Assembly (NCBI GenBank): GCA_001792895.1
Contig: MARA01000009.1
Coordinates: forward strand, 558,001 to 622,000
Source: Lentinus brumalis
Lineage: Eukaryota; Basidiomycota; Agaricomycetes; Polyporales; Polyporaceae
Reading direction: 5' to 3'
DNA length: 64,000 nucleotides
The first letter of the stretch is position 1; every line of letters begins with the position of its first letter. This document shows positions 11,346 through 23,057 of this stretch, one piece after another. Below the pieces are notes generated by a model that saw only the letters and a list, made by a program, of their open reading frames with translations, did not search any database and had not been told where the DNA came from. The translations under genes and the position numbers were made by a program.

Positions 11346-12461
11346 GGTGCGTACGTCGGTGGGCTCTGTTGTGACGGAGGCACAGTGGCAAGAGCTTGGA
11401 GTCGGGCGAGGGCAACTAGGGGAATATGCACGAGGCTTTTATGATTGCATGCAGCGTCTGCATGTGCTTCGAACGCGCCGAGATTCTGCACGGTCCTGGT
11501 GAACGGTGCCTGTGGGTTTGGTCATCAAATTGAATAGAAGGATGGTTTGTAACTAGACGGACTAGGTCCCGCGTGCGCGAGTCATCGATGAGCTCGGGAA
11601 TACATGTCGTGCAAGACACGCTGCCCGTGAATCTTACTCGCACCCTTACCCTAGCAAGTTTGAAATGTTGCTAGCTCGGGTGCTCTTCCTGAGTGGACCA
11701 ATTGATCGTTCGTCAGCTTATGATCAAGAAGCATATGTCAGCCTCGCGCCTACGTACCTCAATTGTGAATGCGCACTTTGACCGGGAGGTATTCGATGAC
11801 TCTAGCTGGCGGTTAACTATCTGTAAGAAACTTGAACCTACGGAGAGAGTAAACAGATATTTCAGAGACAATCAAATCACCGCAAATGAAAGACAAAGTC
11901 ATGAAGGCAGAACTGTATCAGAGGACAAAACCACCGCACAGCATATCGCGCAAGGGCTAGGTCGGATGGAGGACACACATCCAGGACAAAGGGGCGACGA
12001 TAGACAAGCGCGACTCGTCGTCAGTCTTAGTGAGCACCTGGTAAATTTGTCCAGTAGGGACTCACCATCAGGAGAGGAAGTCGCCTCGCGATGAGTAACC
12101 ATCATAGCAGCCGCCCAGCGAAGGCTCGGAGAGAACGCTGAACCCACCCTGCTGCCGAAAAGTGAGGTCGTCCTACTCCTCGCTCATATCATTTGGCCAT
12201 CCTATGTATGATCTTCACCGTTCACGTAGACCATAGTGGCCTCTTCGCAGTACTAGATGGCGGGTGACTTGATGGGTCGTACTGGCTGCGTTCCTCCTTG
12301 TACTCTCGATCGAATGGGGTACACATGATGCATTCGTCTAGTACAGATAGAAATTCAGTGAGAGAGTTCCTTTAGATGGTCATGAGATATGTATGCTCAG
12401 CTAAAGAGTGCATTAGAGGATAAATCAGAGGCTGAGACGAGTCCACACACCGGTATGCGGA
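11346..12461. other. Intergenic region between GST copy 2 and Argonaute, no gene supported
   Basis: A 133-codon plus-strand frame at 11693-12094 has no family resemblance and untypical composition (basic and polar, no hydrophobic core), so I do not call it. The stretch 11650-11760 holds the right member of the GST duplication remnant. The 3' end of Argonaute lies at the right edge. Confidence 0.45.
11630..11760. repeat. Duplication remnant, right member
   Basis: Partner of the repeat at 10253-10371. GCAAGTTTGAAATG near 11654 is followed about 65 bases later by ATCAAGAAGCAT. It lies about 310 bases upstream of GST copy 2. Confidence 0.55.
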
Positions 12462-15400
12462 TCACGAGAAGTACATCAAATACCGAGTGTTGCTATGAAC
12501 CGGCTTGAATCCTGAGCGGAACGCCTCCATCTGTTGCTCGGCTTCTGTCGGAGAAAGCTGCGCTGATTCCGACAGGTCGCCTTGATCACCACCTGGCACG
12601 TAGTGCAGTTTTCCCCGAGCGCACACAATGCCCGCATCTGAAGTTGCGTCAATGACCAGTCCGCAGTAATGAGGGTGCATTGTTCTCACAGTAGACCGGC
12701 GCGGGGATGGACACGGAGCGGGTCGCGCGAGCATAGACGTGACATAGCGCATACGACAGGGCTTGCAGACTGTCCGGGGTGAACTCGTTCTCGTCGTATA
12801 GCACACTGTAGTGCGCAGACCGGGATGTCGGTCCCGCCGGTGCATGTCTACCTCGCCGCAACGTATAGAAGAACGCAAACGCGTCAGTCCGGAGCGTGAG
12901 GGTGGACGTACTGAAGTGTACTTATCCGCTATGGCTTTGCAGATAAAAGTCGAATTCTGTCGGGTGGGTGATGTCGCTGTCGACGATCGTGCCCGCTGGA
13001 CAGTTTCCACTGGGGTCCGCCTGTTCGGGACGCACTGGGAAGAATCGAACATGGTGGCGCTTCCCAACCACCACCATCGTGATCTTCGGCTTGATGTCGA
13101 GAGCAGTGCACGCGGCTAGATGCGTAGAAACCTCGTCAGGCTCCCGAGGATGAGCAGCGAAGTGAATATGAGGGCGTACCCTGCAGTTGAGGCAGTTCTG
13201 CATGAGGCTGAGCGGGAGAATCTTGAATGCAGTGACGAGAAGGTCAACTCACCTCGCTGAAGGACCTGCCTGAACTCCCCTTCCGAGACTCCATCCCGGT
13301 AGAAGATGATCCTCTTCGGGTCGAAGGGCTTCTTCTCCTTGTCTAAGCGATAGTCCCTGTACAGCTTCAGGACGTTCACTGCCATGTCTTGGAGGTTCTC
13401 AATCATCTCAACTCGCCCCGTTTGCGCGCGGCACTCTGCGACGTATCTCGAGCTGTCGGAGTCGACACTGGCAACGAGCGCCGTGAAAGATGGCCGGCCT
13501 TGAGAACCGGGAGCCGGATGCATGACGTCGGCACTGCGATCTAATCATCAGCTCCAAGCCCAGTATATGATGCGTGACTGTGAACATACGTACCCCATGA
13601 CGATAGTCGGGTTGTGGGGGTCATTGAGTGCCGAGACCGAGCGCGGTTCGGGGACGACGTTGATCCCACCCATCTTCACATTGATCCTAGTATAAAACGT
13701 CACTTTCACTGGCCGATACGCGTATGCCACGAACATACTTCAGACAAACGTTCGCATAATACTGATGTCTTGCCCCTGTGCACTTCAAGCTGTTCAAGCA
13801 TTGTGTCGGGACACCTTGCGTGATGTCGCCGAAGCTGTAACAGATCACGTCCTTATGGTCTCTGGGTCAGATGGAGTATGAGATGACGCACTGCTTCACC
13901 GCGTGATAGATGTCCCCCGCGGTCGCGGGGAGGACGACAACGATGAGCTGGGGCCCACCTTGACGCCCATTCTTCTGGACACACCGGCGCCCTAGAGCTC
14001 GAAGTTGCTGGGTTGCCCATCAGTGCGTGAGCTCGCAAGCAGACTAACCGAGTTGAATCAATACACACATCTGCAATGCTCCCTGACGGGTCTTCGTAGC
14101 TTATAATGGGCTCCTTTTCATCGACTTGAATACCTGCCAATGACCGTCTGCGTCAGACTTGCACAGGCAACATAGTTTGTACTACGAGTCGCACATACCG
14201 AGACCCTCGAACGCCGAAACGAAGCTAGCTACCAGCTTTTGGGCTTCCTGCAGCCGGTAGCGCTGCGGACGCTCATAAATGACCACAATCCATCGCTGGA
14301 TCGTCACCGGCCGGTAGAACTTTTTGTCAATCCTGCGTGGGATGATATATCAACTTGGCGCACAGGCTGAAGGGGGCGCTGTGACGGCCACTCACATGTT
14401 CCACTCGCCATGGATCGGTGTCTACGCGTGAATGTTCAGCTGCCCAACCAGAACGAAGTGACATGAATAGAAAGACACTCACGATTGTTGGCTGCTTGCT
14501 ACTCTCATGATATCTCAATGTCGGTGCCTTCAGGATGCGTGCCTGTATGCTCAAAGGTCTGCCGCCGTTCTCCTCGACGTGCATACCAAAGTCCTAGCGG
14601 GAGACGTCAGCACTCGTGCTTCCAGGGATAAAACTCCATACAGACCCGGACATACTCTGATTGGCCATATGCGAGCGTCCGCAGGCCTTCACGGATGCTG
14701 CTGAGCCTCTCCGTCGGGTTCTTCGCGGCGAAGGAGAGGACGTCCTTGACCTTTTCTGGAGGGACCTGCTTCCGCATGAACTGTCCCTCTGGGACGAAAC
14801 AGCACTCCATCGGGATCTGTGCCCCTGATGCGAACTACCGGTGGCAACGAACATCAGAATCGTTGAGGCTGGTCATGCAATAACAGAAGCTCAACGAACC
14901 TGGATGCACACAACGTCGGGAAAGCGGAGAGTCACATTGTGGACGCTTTGGAAATATTGCCCAACGGTGAGGGTGACGCCTTCTCGGTTCGTGAACGACA
15001 GTTGGCTTGCGCCCGCAGTTGTGAGTTTCGCTACAGGGCGTGGATTGCGGGAGGTTGGCCCAGCGCGAGACTGCCCTGCGGGGAGGTGCACAAGGACCCG
15101 GAGACCAGACAGGAACCTTTGTAGCCTTAATCGCTCCCTCTCTGGGAACCCGCGGCTGGGGGCGAGGCGGTTGGGATTGCGCTGTCCACCAAGGAAATCA
15201 AGTGCGAGGTCGACGATACTTCCAGGCTTGTACATGAAGCCGGTGGTGGTGTCGACATTGATGAGCATACGGCCAATCGCAGGCCGCACAGACTGGAAGT
15301 ACCCCGCCATAGCATGATGCCTCCGCCGATGTCCTTTGTCTCGCGATTGGTGAAGAACGACCGGTTGTTGGAGGGATAGTCCAATGACGGCTGCATCCGC

Positions 15401-16564
15401 ATCACGACGTTTAAGGCCTAGTGTCGGGAGGTTGGTCGCACAGCGGAAGAGGCATACTTCTGGCATGAACACTCACAGTAATACCAGTCAGGACATCGTT
15501 GTCGTGCGACTGTTTTCCTGCCACAAACCGACGCAAGACCCTTGACAGCATGGTTGTCAGTCAAGAACCTGGTTGCAGCCCATGTGAAAACGTGAGATGT
15601 ACTAATACGTACTCTGTGTTGATGGTCTTCGCCAATACTAGCTTCACAGTGTATAGTCTCGGGCCCCTCCGTGGCTCGCTCCCGGCCTCTTGGGCGGCTT
15701 TGGCCGAAGAAGCCGAATCCGTCAACGTGAAACTAAACTACACGGGCGACGTCAACATAGTTCAAGACGGCTGCACATCAAATGCACATACCTCTCGAGT
15801 ATCCGCGGGCCCAAGCGGAAGCCTGCGCGAGGCGAATATGTTCTTGCGCCGATCGTAAACCACTCGAGGTGTGAACACCTCTGGAGCTATGACCGTTTGC
15901 AGTCGCTTTATGATCTCCATATTCAACCGGGAAGGAAGAGTTTTGTTCGCATCAATGGCTGCGGCAATGTCAGCTGAATGAGGTGAGTCGTAACGCGAGA
16001 ATGAGTGCACGCACCAACTGCAGGAATCCAAGATCCAGTGGTGAATCATTCTCTCAGCCTTGTCATGACGAAAAAAGAGACGGACGACGCACCATCATAG
16101 TGATAGATGTTGCCCTCTGGTATCGAAGTCACAAAGTGGTTTGTATACACGTTCAACGAACGACCACTCGTGCCGAACGACGCGCGCTTGACCCCGACCG
16201 TGGTGACAGGGGCCGTAGTGCCTGCGCTGGTGTCCGGGAGAGCCCGCGTCGACGTCGCAGGGGAAGGTGGCCGAGCGGTTGCAGGGCCAGAACCCGTGGT
16301 ATTTGCACCTGTCCGAGCGGACACTGGCCCGGGGGGCATACTCGCTGGAGCGCGAACACGACCTCTGAAAGCACGACCTCGAAAGCTTGTAGGTGGGCCA
16401 TCATTGATATTTTGAGGACCGCCACGAGAGCTTCCCCAGACGCTAGGAGGACTGGAAGTCGCTCGGCCTGGGAGACCACGAGGAACACCTGCAGCGCCTT
16501 CAGCGCGGGATGCTCCACGCCCTCGATCTTCGGGAGCGGGTAGGCTGGAAGAACGCGGTGGCAT
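12462..16564 (-). CDS. Argonaute (QDE-2-like), slicer residues intact
   Basis: A minus-strand gene with many introns runs from ATG 16564-16562 ([20 protein letters not shown]) to the stop at 12462-12464 after MYFS. The N-terminus is Gly/Arg/Pro-rich, as usual. The N and L1 regions include [20 protein letters not shown] and [20 protein letters not shown] (about 15240). The PAZ-like part spans roughly 14600-15000 ([40 protein letters not shown]). L2 and MID follow, with [20 protein letters not shown] and [16 protein letters not shown] sequence near 13650. PIWI has the catalytic set: Asp in [10 protein letters not shown], Glu in [12 protein letters not shown], Asp in [13 protein letters not shown] and His in [16 protein letters not shown]. 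It should therefore bind small RNAs and cleave targets, acting in quelling, transposon control or antiviral RNAi. No Dicer or RdRP gene is in the window. Confidence 0.93.
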
Positions 16565-17050
16565 CTCTTTGTGATCAATAGTGTAAGGAGAAGAGAAACA
16601 CAAGTGAAGGCCAGTGACATTATGGCGGAACGGGAGTCGTGTTTATATTGGGGGGTATATTGCTGCGGCATAGACTGGCAACGGACTGGGCTTACCGCAG
16701 ACTGCCCGCATGCTCGGCTGCCGTCGACTGCAGCGGTGACGCAGCGAGCTGTAGCTCAAGTCGCGAGGAGGAAGATGCTGCTGCACATTGCTGAGTGCCG
16801 ATAGTTAGCCATCTGAGGATGATGTAGCAGCCTGCGCAACTCACCAAGTCAAGAAGTGGTCATTACCACGGCTGGCGACGGCAAGCGAGGACGAATATGT
16901 CTGTAAGATAAGTGACGGCACATATCATGTATGCGGAACATTGGCGCAGTCGATGGTGCGAGTGCCGGCTCATTGAACGCACGACCTGTCTTGATGCAGT
17001 GTCCCATTCAGTGGAAGCAGCGCAAAAGTTGGAAGCAGAGATACATTCTA
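16565..17050. other. Argonaute promoter side and downstream flank of next gene
   Basis: No coding frame of note. This should contain the Argonaute promoter and the 3' end of the minus-strand membrane-protein gene. No clear TATA box was seen. Confidence 0.4.
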
Positions 17051-17700
17051 TCATAATTTGAAGATGAGCACCAACAGGCTTATCTCTACCGAGAACACCA
17101 CGAGAGACAGCAAGGCCACAATCCACCCTGCAGTGACGAAGGGGCGGCCAAAGATGCGTTTTCCCGTCTGCCCGACGGTCTTGATGGCATTCTCGCATGC
17201 TGCGGGATTCCTGTATTTGTCTGCAAAGTCGTGTCTCGAGTGTCGCTGTCGGAAGAAGGCGATGATGAAGATCAAACCCGCCAGGACGGTGTATAGAATG
17301 CCGACTAACGCCAGTCCCTAAGTGAGCTGATGTGGGGACATCGCGCTGTACTTACTAGACTCACTCCTAAAGAAGCGGCGGTCAAATAGCCGGAGGATTG
17401 TGAGTGCATATCCCAAGTTGCCTATGGCCGTACGACCGTATGCACCATCGAATGTGCGTGAACGAGCTCTAAGTTCAACTGTCTAAATGTCAGTCTTGTA
17501 GAGTCACCATCTAGATAACATATATTACCGAGCTCGTTGACGTCTTCTGGATAAAAGGATTTGGAGCGGTGCCCGCTACATGTCCGGGCAAGTTGATTAA
17601 ACTGAAGGCACATGAAAGGTGGTGGGTGGTTCACGTACCGATAGTATCGGTGTCGTTCGGATGATTCCCGTGCGCTGTCTCTACTCATTTCTGCCTTAAA
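17051..17700 (-). CDS. Small multi-pass membrane protein, possibly DUF202-like (5' end undetermined)
   Basis: The last exon (about 17325 to stop 17051-17053) encodes two hydrophobic segments, LVGILYTVLAGLIFIIAFF and TAGWIVALLSLVVFSVEI. They are separated by FRQRHSRHDFADKYRNPAAC and GQTGKRIFGRPF. The upstream exon at about 17370-17465 reads RTFDGAYGRTAIGNLGYALT and ILRLFDRRFF, and a further one near 17530-17580 reads GHRSKSFYPEDVNEL. The arrangement resembles DUF202-type small membrane proteins, but this is from memory of the pattern. The splice between RRFF and the last exon is one base out of phase, so an intron misread or an indel remains. The start codon was not found with confidence. Confidence 0.5.
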
Positions 17701-18127
17701 TTGACCTCGAAGTGTCACAGATAATCCCTGAAGTGGGCCAGGCCGCGTGCCGTTACACGCATCTGCAACGAGGTCAGGCTGAAGATGAGGAGGCGGAGGA
17801 GAGGACGGCCACAAGCGCTCAGGTTCGCGAGGAGACGAAGCGCCGTTTGGCGAAACTCGAGCAAAACCGTCGTGCACTCTCAGGCCTCAGCTCCGCCTTG
17901 GGCTTCGACGACGTCCAACCTGACTGTGGGTAGCGCAAAATGGTGTGGTGTGTGGGTCATATGGGTCGTTGGGGGGCGGTCGGCCTGAGGTGCGTGATTC
18001 GCAGCTGCACATCTGACACGTTCTGAATTTCTCTCAGAGCTTCACGGCCAGTCTCAATTCCCTCGACGAGATACTTGTCGACAGTGGGATTCCAGGTAAG
18101 CTGATTGGGCTGCGGCTGTGACTCCGC

Positions 18128-19304
18128 TGAGTAGTCCAGCAGCACTCCAGGCTCGTATTTTCTCGCAACGAGCTCCGTAGCTTCCATCCCGGTGCTCGTT
18201 CCCTATCCCTGTGGCCATGGTCCAAGTCTACTCCACCCGCACCGCCAGCAGAAGCGGTTTCTGTACCGGAACCCGTGCAACCCGAGGCTGCAGCAACTTT
18301 GGATGCCCCAGCACCCGCGACCTCACCACCGGCGGAGACTGCGCTCCCTCCCGACCTACCTGGCACCGCGGAGTCTCTCCCCGTCGACTTCGCCTCATCA
18401 ATACCTCCCCCATTAAACTACGGCGACCTTGCCGCGCTCGGTCTTGCCGGCTGGACCCCCGCCGGGCTTTGTCGATGGACGATGGAGCTCATCAACGTGT
18501 CGACTGGGATGCCCTGGTTCTGGACAATTATTGCGACAACCGTCCTCTCTCGTGTAATACTCTTCCCCTTCACCGTCAAGCAGATGAGGAGTACCGCGGC
18601 ACTCGCCCCGTACCAGGACGAAGTCACTGCCATTCGGGACGAGATGGCTGTCGCCCAGAAGCGCAAGGACATGCTCGCGATGCAGCGTGCTGCGCTCAAG
18701 CAGAAGATGATCTACGAGAAGGCGGGCGTCAGCTTGAGCGGAATGGCTATGGCGCCGTTCATTCAACTGCCGGTGACGCTGGGTATGTTCTTCGGAGTCA
18801 AGAGCTTGTGCGACTTGCCGCTCGAGCAGCTGAAGTACAGCGGGTTTGCGTGGGTTCCCGACCTGACCGTCACGGACCCCACGTGGACGCTCCCCATCCT
18901 TGCCACGCTGCTGATGAACGTCCAAATCTCCGTACGTCCCTGTGTTGTCCTCACATGCATGTGCGCTCACCGCGTTCACCTAGGTTTCGATGCGCGACTT
19001 GATCGGCCAAACGCCTCAGATGGGCCACATCATGAACGCCCTCCGCGTCCTCACGACCGGGTCCGTCTTCCTCATGGCCAACCTCTCCTCGGGGTCGTAG
19101 TGTACCTCATCACAAGCATCACCGCCATGACGCTGCAGAGTCTCCTCCTTCGCCAACCCGCTGTCCGCCGCATGCTCAGCATTCCCTCCATTCCGGAGCA
19201 CATGCGCGGAACAGCCCCCAATGCGCGAGTCCTTTGTCTATGCGCGCAAGTGGATCAAGGACAAGATGGACGAGGCACGCGTCGAAGCAAAGTCTCGGCG
19301 GTGA
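18128..19304 (+). CDS. OXA1: OXA1/YidC family mitochondrial inner-membrane insertase, two apparent frameshifts
   Basis: The YidC/Oxa1 core begins with GMPWFWTIIATTVLSRVILF and KQMRSTAALAPYQDEV, then MAPFIQLPVTLGMFFGVKSL. After a 52-nt intron (18932-18983) it continues with VSMRDLIGQTPQMGHIMNAL and VVVYLITSITAMTLQSLLLR. Upstream, RSFHPGARSLSLWPWSKS looks like a mitochondrial presequence; an initiator ATG is not visible in that exon and may lie in an earlier one. Two single-base losses break the frame, one in the G run near 19094-19097 (SSG to VVVYL) and one in the C run at 19215-19219. With the second, the gene would end in a basic tail finishing EAKSRR and the stop at 19302-19304. The sequence is otherwise well conserved, so I favour assembly error over decay. 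It inserts membrane proteins, especially mitochondrially made ones, into the inner membrane. Confidence 0.85.
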
Positions 19305-19617
19305 ACTCAGAGTCCGAGTCTCCGAGCTTGCGTAGGGTTAGACTACTCTACATCGGCGAAAGTACCTTATTGCTCCATCTCATGTCAGTAGCATATCTCA
19401 TTACGGATAGAGTACCTCTTCTCAGTTCACGATTCCGAGTGCTTCGAAGTACAAAGCAAACTCCAAGAAGAAATCAGGGTTAAGACGCGCTTTTGGCGCC
19501 GAAGATTTGCTGGGTTCAGGCGCCCATAGATTCACAATACACGTGCGCTTCCGAGTTGCTCTCTTTCATTCTGCCTTCACCTCACCTTCCTCTCCTCCTC
19601 TGAGATAGAGCGGCGTG
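19305..19617. promoter_or_regulatory. Intergenic region and promoter of the TPR-J gene
   Basis: Contains the OXA1 3' end and a pyrimidine-rich stretch at 19555-19605 directly before the next start codon, typical of fungal housekeeping promoters. Confidence 0.4.
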
Positions 19618-22146
19618 ATGACGAACAAGAAGAACAAGCAGGCGAAGAAGAAGCAGCAAGCCGCTGCCGCCGCGAAGACCACTACGAACGGCGAGGCGAA
19701 CGGATCTACGGACCAGTGAGTGTCTCAAGTCTTCAATCTACGATATCGCGGGCCGCGAGTGGCATTCCCACATATACTAACGGAAAACGCTCCTAGGCAC
19801 GAGAAGGACATGGAGGTCGAGCAGGAGCCTACAGAGGTCGCTGGAAGCTCGAAGGAGGCCACGCCTGCGCCGGAGGAACCTCCAGCAGCGGAGGCAGAGC
19901 CCGATGCGGAGAAGATCAAGGAGCAGGGGAACGCTGCATTCAAGGCTGGACGGTACCAGGACGCAATAGATCACTATAGCAGAGCTATAGGTATGTTACG
20001 TTGTCCTTCTGTCCGAGACGTCGTTCGGCCCTATACCCCCTTCCGTACCGTCGTTGTACACGCGGTGTGCATGTCGCGCGTACTCGGTCTCATTCGGCAA
20101 CCCTTGTGACATCTATGGATGCCCAGTCAAAGTCCTGACTCTGGTACCAGAATGAGGGATCAGGACGTGATGACCAGAGAGTAGGCTTTGCGGGTGAATT
20201 CATCCGCGGACAAGTCCTTGAGACAGCCCGCCCTGCTCCTCTATCGCGTTCTGTCAGCCGTCTGTCACGTCGCCGGGTATGTCATTATCATCGTACGCGC
20301 CCCCGCCCGTGACCACTATTCTCATCGCCTTCCTGTTCTGCCGGAGCAAAGCTGGGGCTCGGTCGAGGCCACTTGCGAATCGGGAAGCCTTGGTGCATGC
20401 CACGATAGCACCGCCGAGGCAGTGAATGGAGAGCACGGAGCGGGCGTGCTTCACACGATCGTTGGTCTACCGTGCCGTGGTGTAGCGGACGTGACCCGCA
20501 CTTCTCCTTTGTCCGGCGGGTTGGTCGCCGAGATGTCCGCGGGCCCGTTGTTCTGGCCTTCTCTGGACGACGCTCTTGACTGTCACAGGGCTGGTAGAGA
20601 TCATGCTGCTCATCTCGAACACCCTTAGATCTGCGACCGGCAGAACCGACGTTCTGGACGAACCGCGCCGCTGCCTACATGGCGCTGAAGCGGTTCAAGC
20701 CCGCACTCGCCGACTGTCAACAAGCGGCAACCCTGCAGTCCGACGCGCCCCAACCCAAGACTCTCATCCGCCTCGCTCGCTGCCAGTTGTCTACCGGATC
20801 CACCGCCCCCGCGCTCTCCACCCTCCGGTCTGTACTCACCATCGAACCCAAGAACTCTGCCGCCTTGGCGTTGCAGACGAAGGTACTCGAGCTCGAGGCG
20901 CATCTGCGCAACCTGGAGGGCGCACGCGACCGGAGAGATTGGGGCATGGCACGACTCGCACTGGACAAGTGTGTACAGGTGATTGACGGAGAGGGTGGGG
21001 ACGTCCCCATTCAATGGCGGTTGTGGCGAATCGAGATCGAGATTGCGAAGAAAAATTGGGACGCAGCGAGCATGGCAGCTAAGTAAGCTTTCTTAACGTG
21101 CTCCCTGCTGTGGACGATGCTCACCGTGCTGTTACCAGCGACGCCATGCGGGCAGACCCGAATTCGCCAGATGTCATGACCGTGCGCGGGCTACTCTTGT
21201 TCTTGACTTCGAAAACAGCGCAGGCAACACAGCATGTTCAGTCCGCGTTACGGTTAGACCCCGGTCACGAGGCCGCGATGAAGCTACGGAAACGTATCAA
21301 GGACGTCGAGCGTCTCAAGGAGGAGGGCAATGTTGCGTTCAAGACGAACAAGCTGCAAGAGGCCGCCGACAAGTACGGGGAAGCCATCGAACGCATCGGC
21401 TCAGATCCGCGAGAAGGCGAGGGTGGACAAATTCGTGCGATGTTGTTGTCGAATCGCGCGACAACCCTCGTCAAGCTCGACCGATACGAAGACGCTCTCG
21501 CAGACACAGAGGCGTCCCTCCAGCTCAATCCCACGTCCTTTAAGGCGCTCCGCACACGTGCGCGGATAAACCTTCACCTCGAGAATTACGACGCCGCAAT
21601 TGCAGACTTCAAGTCGGCTATCGAGCAGGCTGGCTTCGAGAATTGTGATGCGGACGTGCGCGCTCTTAAGGGCGAACTCAAGAAGGCAGAGCTTGCTCTC
21701 AAGAGGAGCAAGACCAAGGATTACTACAAGATCCTCGGTGTTGAGCGCGAGTGCACGGATGTCGAGATTCGCAAGGCGTATCGTAGGGAGAGTCTGAAGC
21801 ACCATCCAGACAAGGTGCGTTCCATAGCACATACTGCGACGGCAGACGCTCATCGTCCAAATAGGGTGGAGACGAGGAGAAGTTCAAGCTCATCGTCGAG
21901 GCGCATGGCGTCCTGTCAGACCCTCAGAAGCGTCAACGTTACGATCTGGGCGATGACGATGACGAGGGGTTCGGCAGCGGCGGCATGGGCCCGGGCGTCG
22001 ACCTCTCCGAGCTGTTCGCTCAGTTCCACGGGGCAGGTTTCGGCGGCGGTCGCGGACCAGCAGGGTTCTCGTCATTCGGAGGCGGTGGATACCCAGGCGG
22101 CGGCTATGGAGGTTACTCATCGCGAGGCGGCGGCTACCCCTTCTGA
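19618..22146 (+). CDS. TPR and J-domain co-chaperone (DNAJC7/TPR2-like)
   Basis: It starts MTNKKNKQAKKKQQ at 19618 and stops at 22144-22146. Exon 2 enters the first TPR (KIKEQGNAAFKAGRYQDAID). The next exon begins after a very long intron (19991-20628) and continues it (DLRPAEPTFWTNRAAAYMAL). Further TPRs include VERLKEEGNVAFKTNKLQEA and LLSNRATTLVKLDRYEDALA. The J domain is C-terminal, DYYKILGVERECTDVEIRKA with the diagnostic HPD in LKHHPDK, interrupted by an intron straight after the motif. The end is Gly-rich (GGGYPGGGYGGYSSRGGGYP). It should recruit Hsp70 through the J domain and Hsp70/Hsp90 tails through the TPRs in the cytosol. All expected domains are present and in order. Confidence 0.93.
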
Positions 22147-23057
22147 TGGTGAGTTCAACTGCCCAGGTCCTTATCAAACCAAGTCTCAGTCAGACTGACT
22201 TGCAGCATCGGTTTGCTGTCCTAGATCCCTCTCGTCCATATCCATCGCCATCGCGCTTTCCCTTGATGCTGTGTGTTTGTCGACTGTTACTGTCTTGCCA
22301 TCATCATCATTTCTTCTTCCTTTCTTGATATATTGTAGAGCCTGTACTCTGCACGCCACGACACTCACTGTTCGCCCGCACGCCACACTGTATACTTACT
22401 GCATTGTTGCCGATATCATTTTCCCCTACTCTGTCTGACGGGCCTCCCGTTGACGTGAGCTCGAGTTACTTGATATCATCCCTGCTTGACTGCGCCTGGT
22501 CAATGGATGTTCGTCGATGCGACACTACGAGATGCTCGCTGAGCAGATACAACAAGGCATCTAATTTCGGTGGCGAATGATTGCTCTAGATCCAGCCACA
22601 CATCCCATTGAAATCACAAACGCCCCTTCTCGCCCAATGTGTTGACAGAACCGCGGGAACGCCTGACAGTATGAGGCCGCGAGGACACCAAGAACGTCGA
22701 CCGGCGGCGGGTACGGGGCAGTGTCCTCCTTGTTAACCGCACAGTTCTCATTCATACTAGTGCATAGCCACGACTCGGATACCACATGCATGAGTTTTTT
22801 GAAGTAATCGCGACGTGGAACACTTCTAACAAGTATGCGACTAGGCACGAACTGAGTTGAATCGGTCTCTGATTCCAGAAAAGTTATCGTACGAAGAGGA
22901 TGAAACGCTAGTACTCGACGCGTTAACGAACGGTCTTACCCCACACTGAGTATCTACGTTGTACGGTGAAACCCGATAGGCTTAGGCTCATGAATGTCGC
23001 CGACTATGCAGCGACGTGCCGAGCGAAGGGACACCCTTCCACGGGGAGTACTTGTAG
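22147..23057. other. Intergenic region between convergent genes
   Basis: 3' flanks of the TPR-J gene and the Old Yellow Enzyme. A 95-codon minus-strand frame at 22561-22848 has several Cys and a Pro-rich patch (NKEDTAPYPPPVDVLGVL). It is not recognised, and I see no splice structure around it. Confidence 0.4.

Noticed and set aside
11693..12094. 133-codon frame between GST copy 2 and Argonaute
   Set aside because: Polar, low-complexity-free but unlike any family, without splice signals or promoter. It could be chance.
17712..18187. Coiled-coil-like plus frame (17712-17933) and facing minus frame starting MEATELVARKYEPG (18187-17957)
   Set aside because: They compete with the likely OXA1 presequence exon and with the minus-strand membrane protein. 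No splice joins connect either to a recognisable product.
20160..20260. C-box-like GTGATGA in the long co-chaperone intron
   Set aside because: No CTGA D box within about 100 bases downstream and no rRNA-like guide, so not called as a snoRNA.
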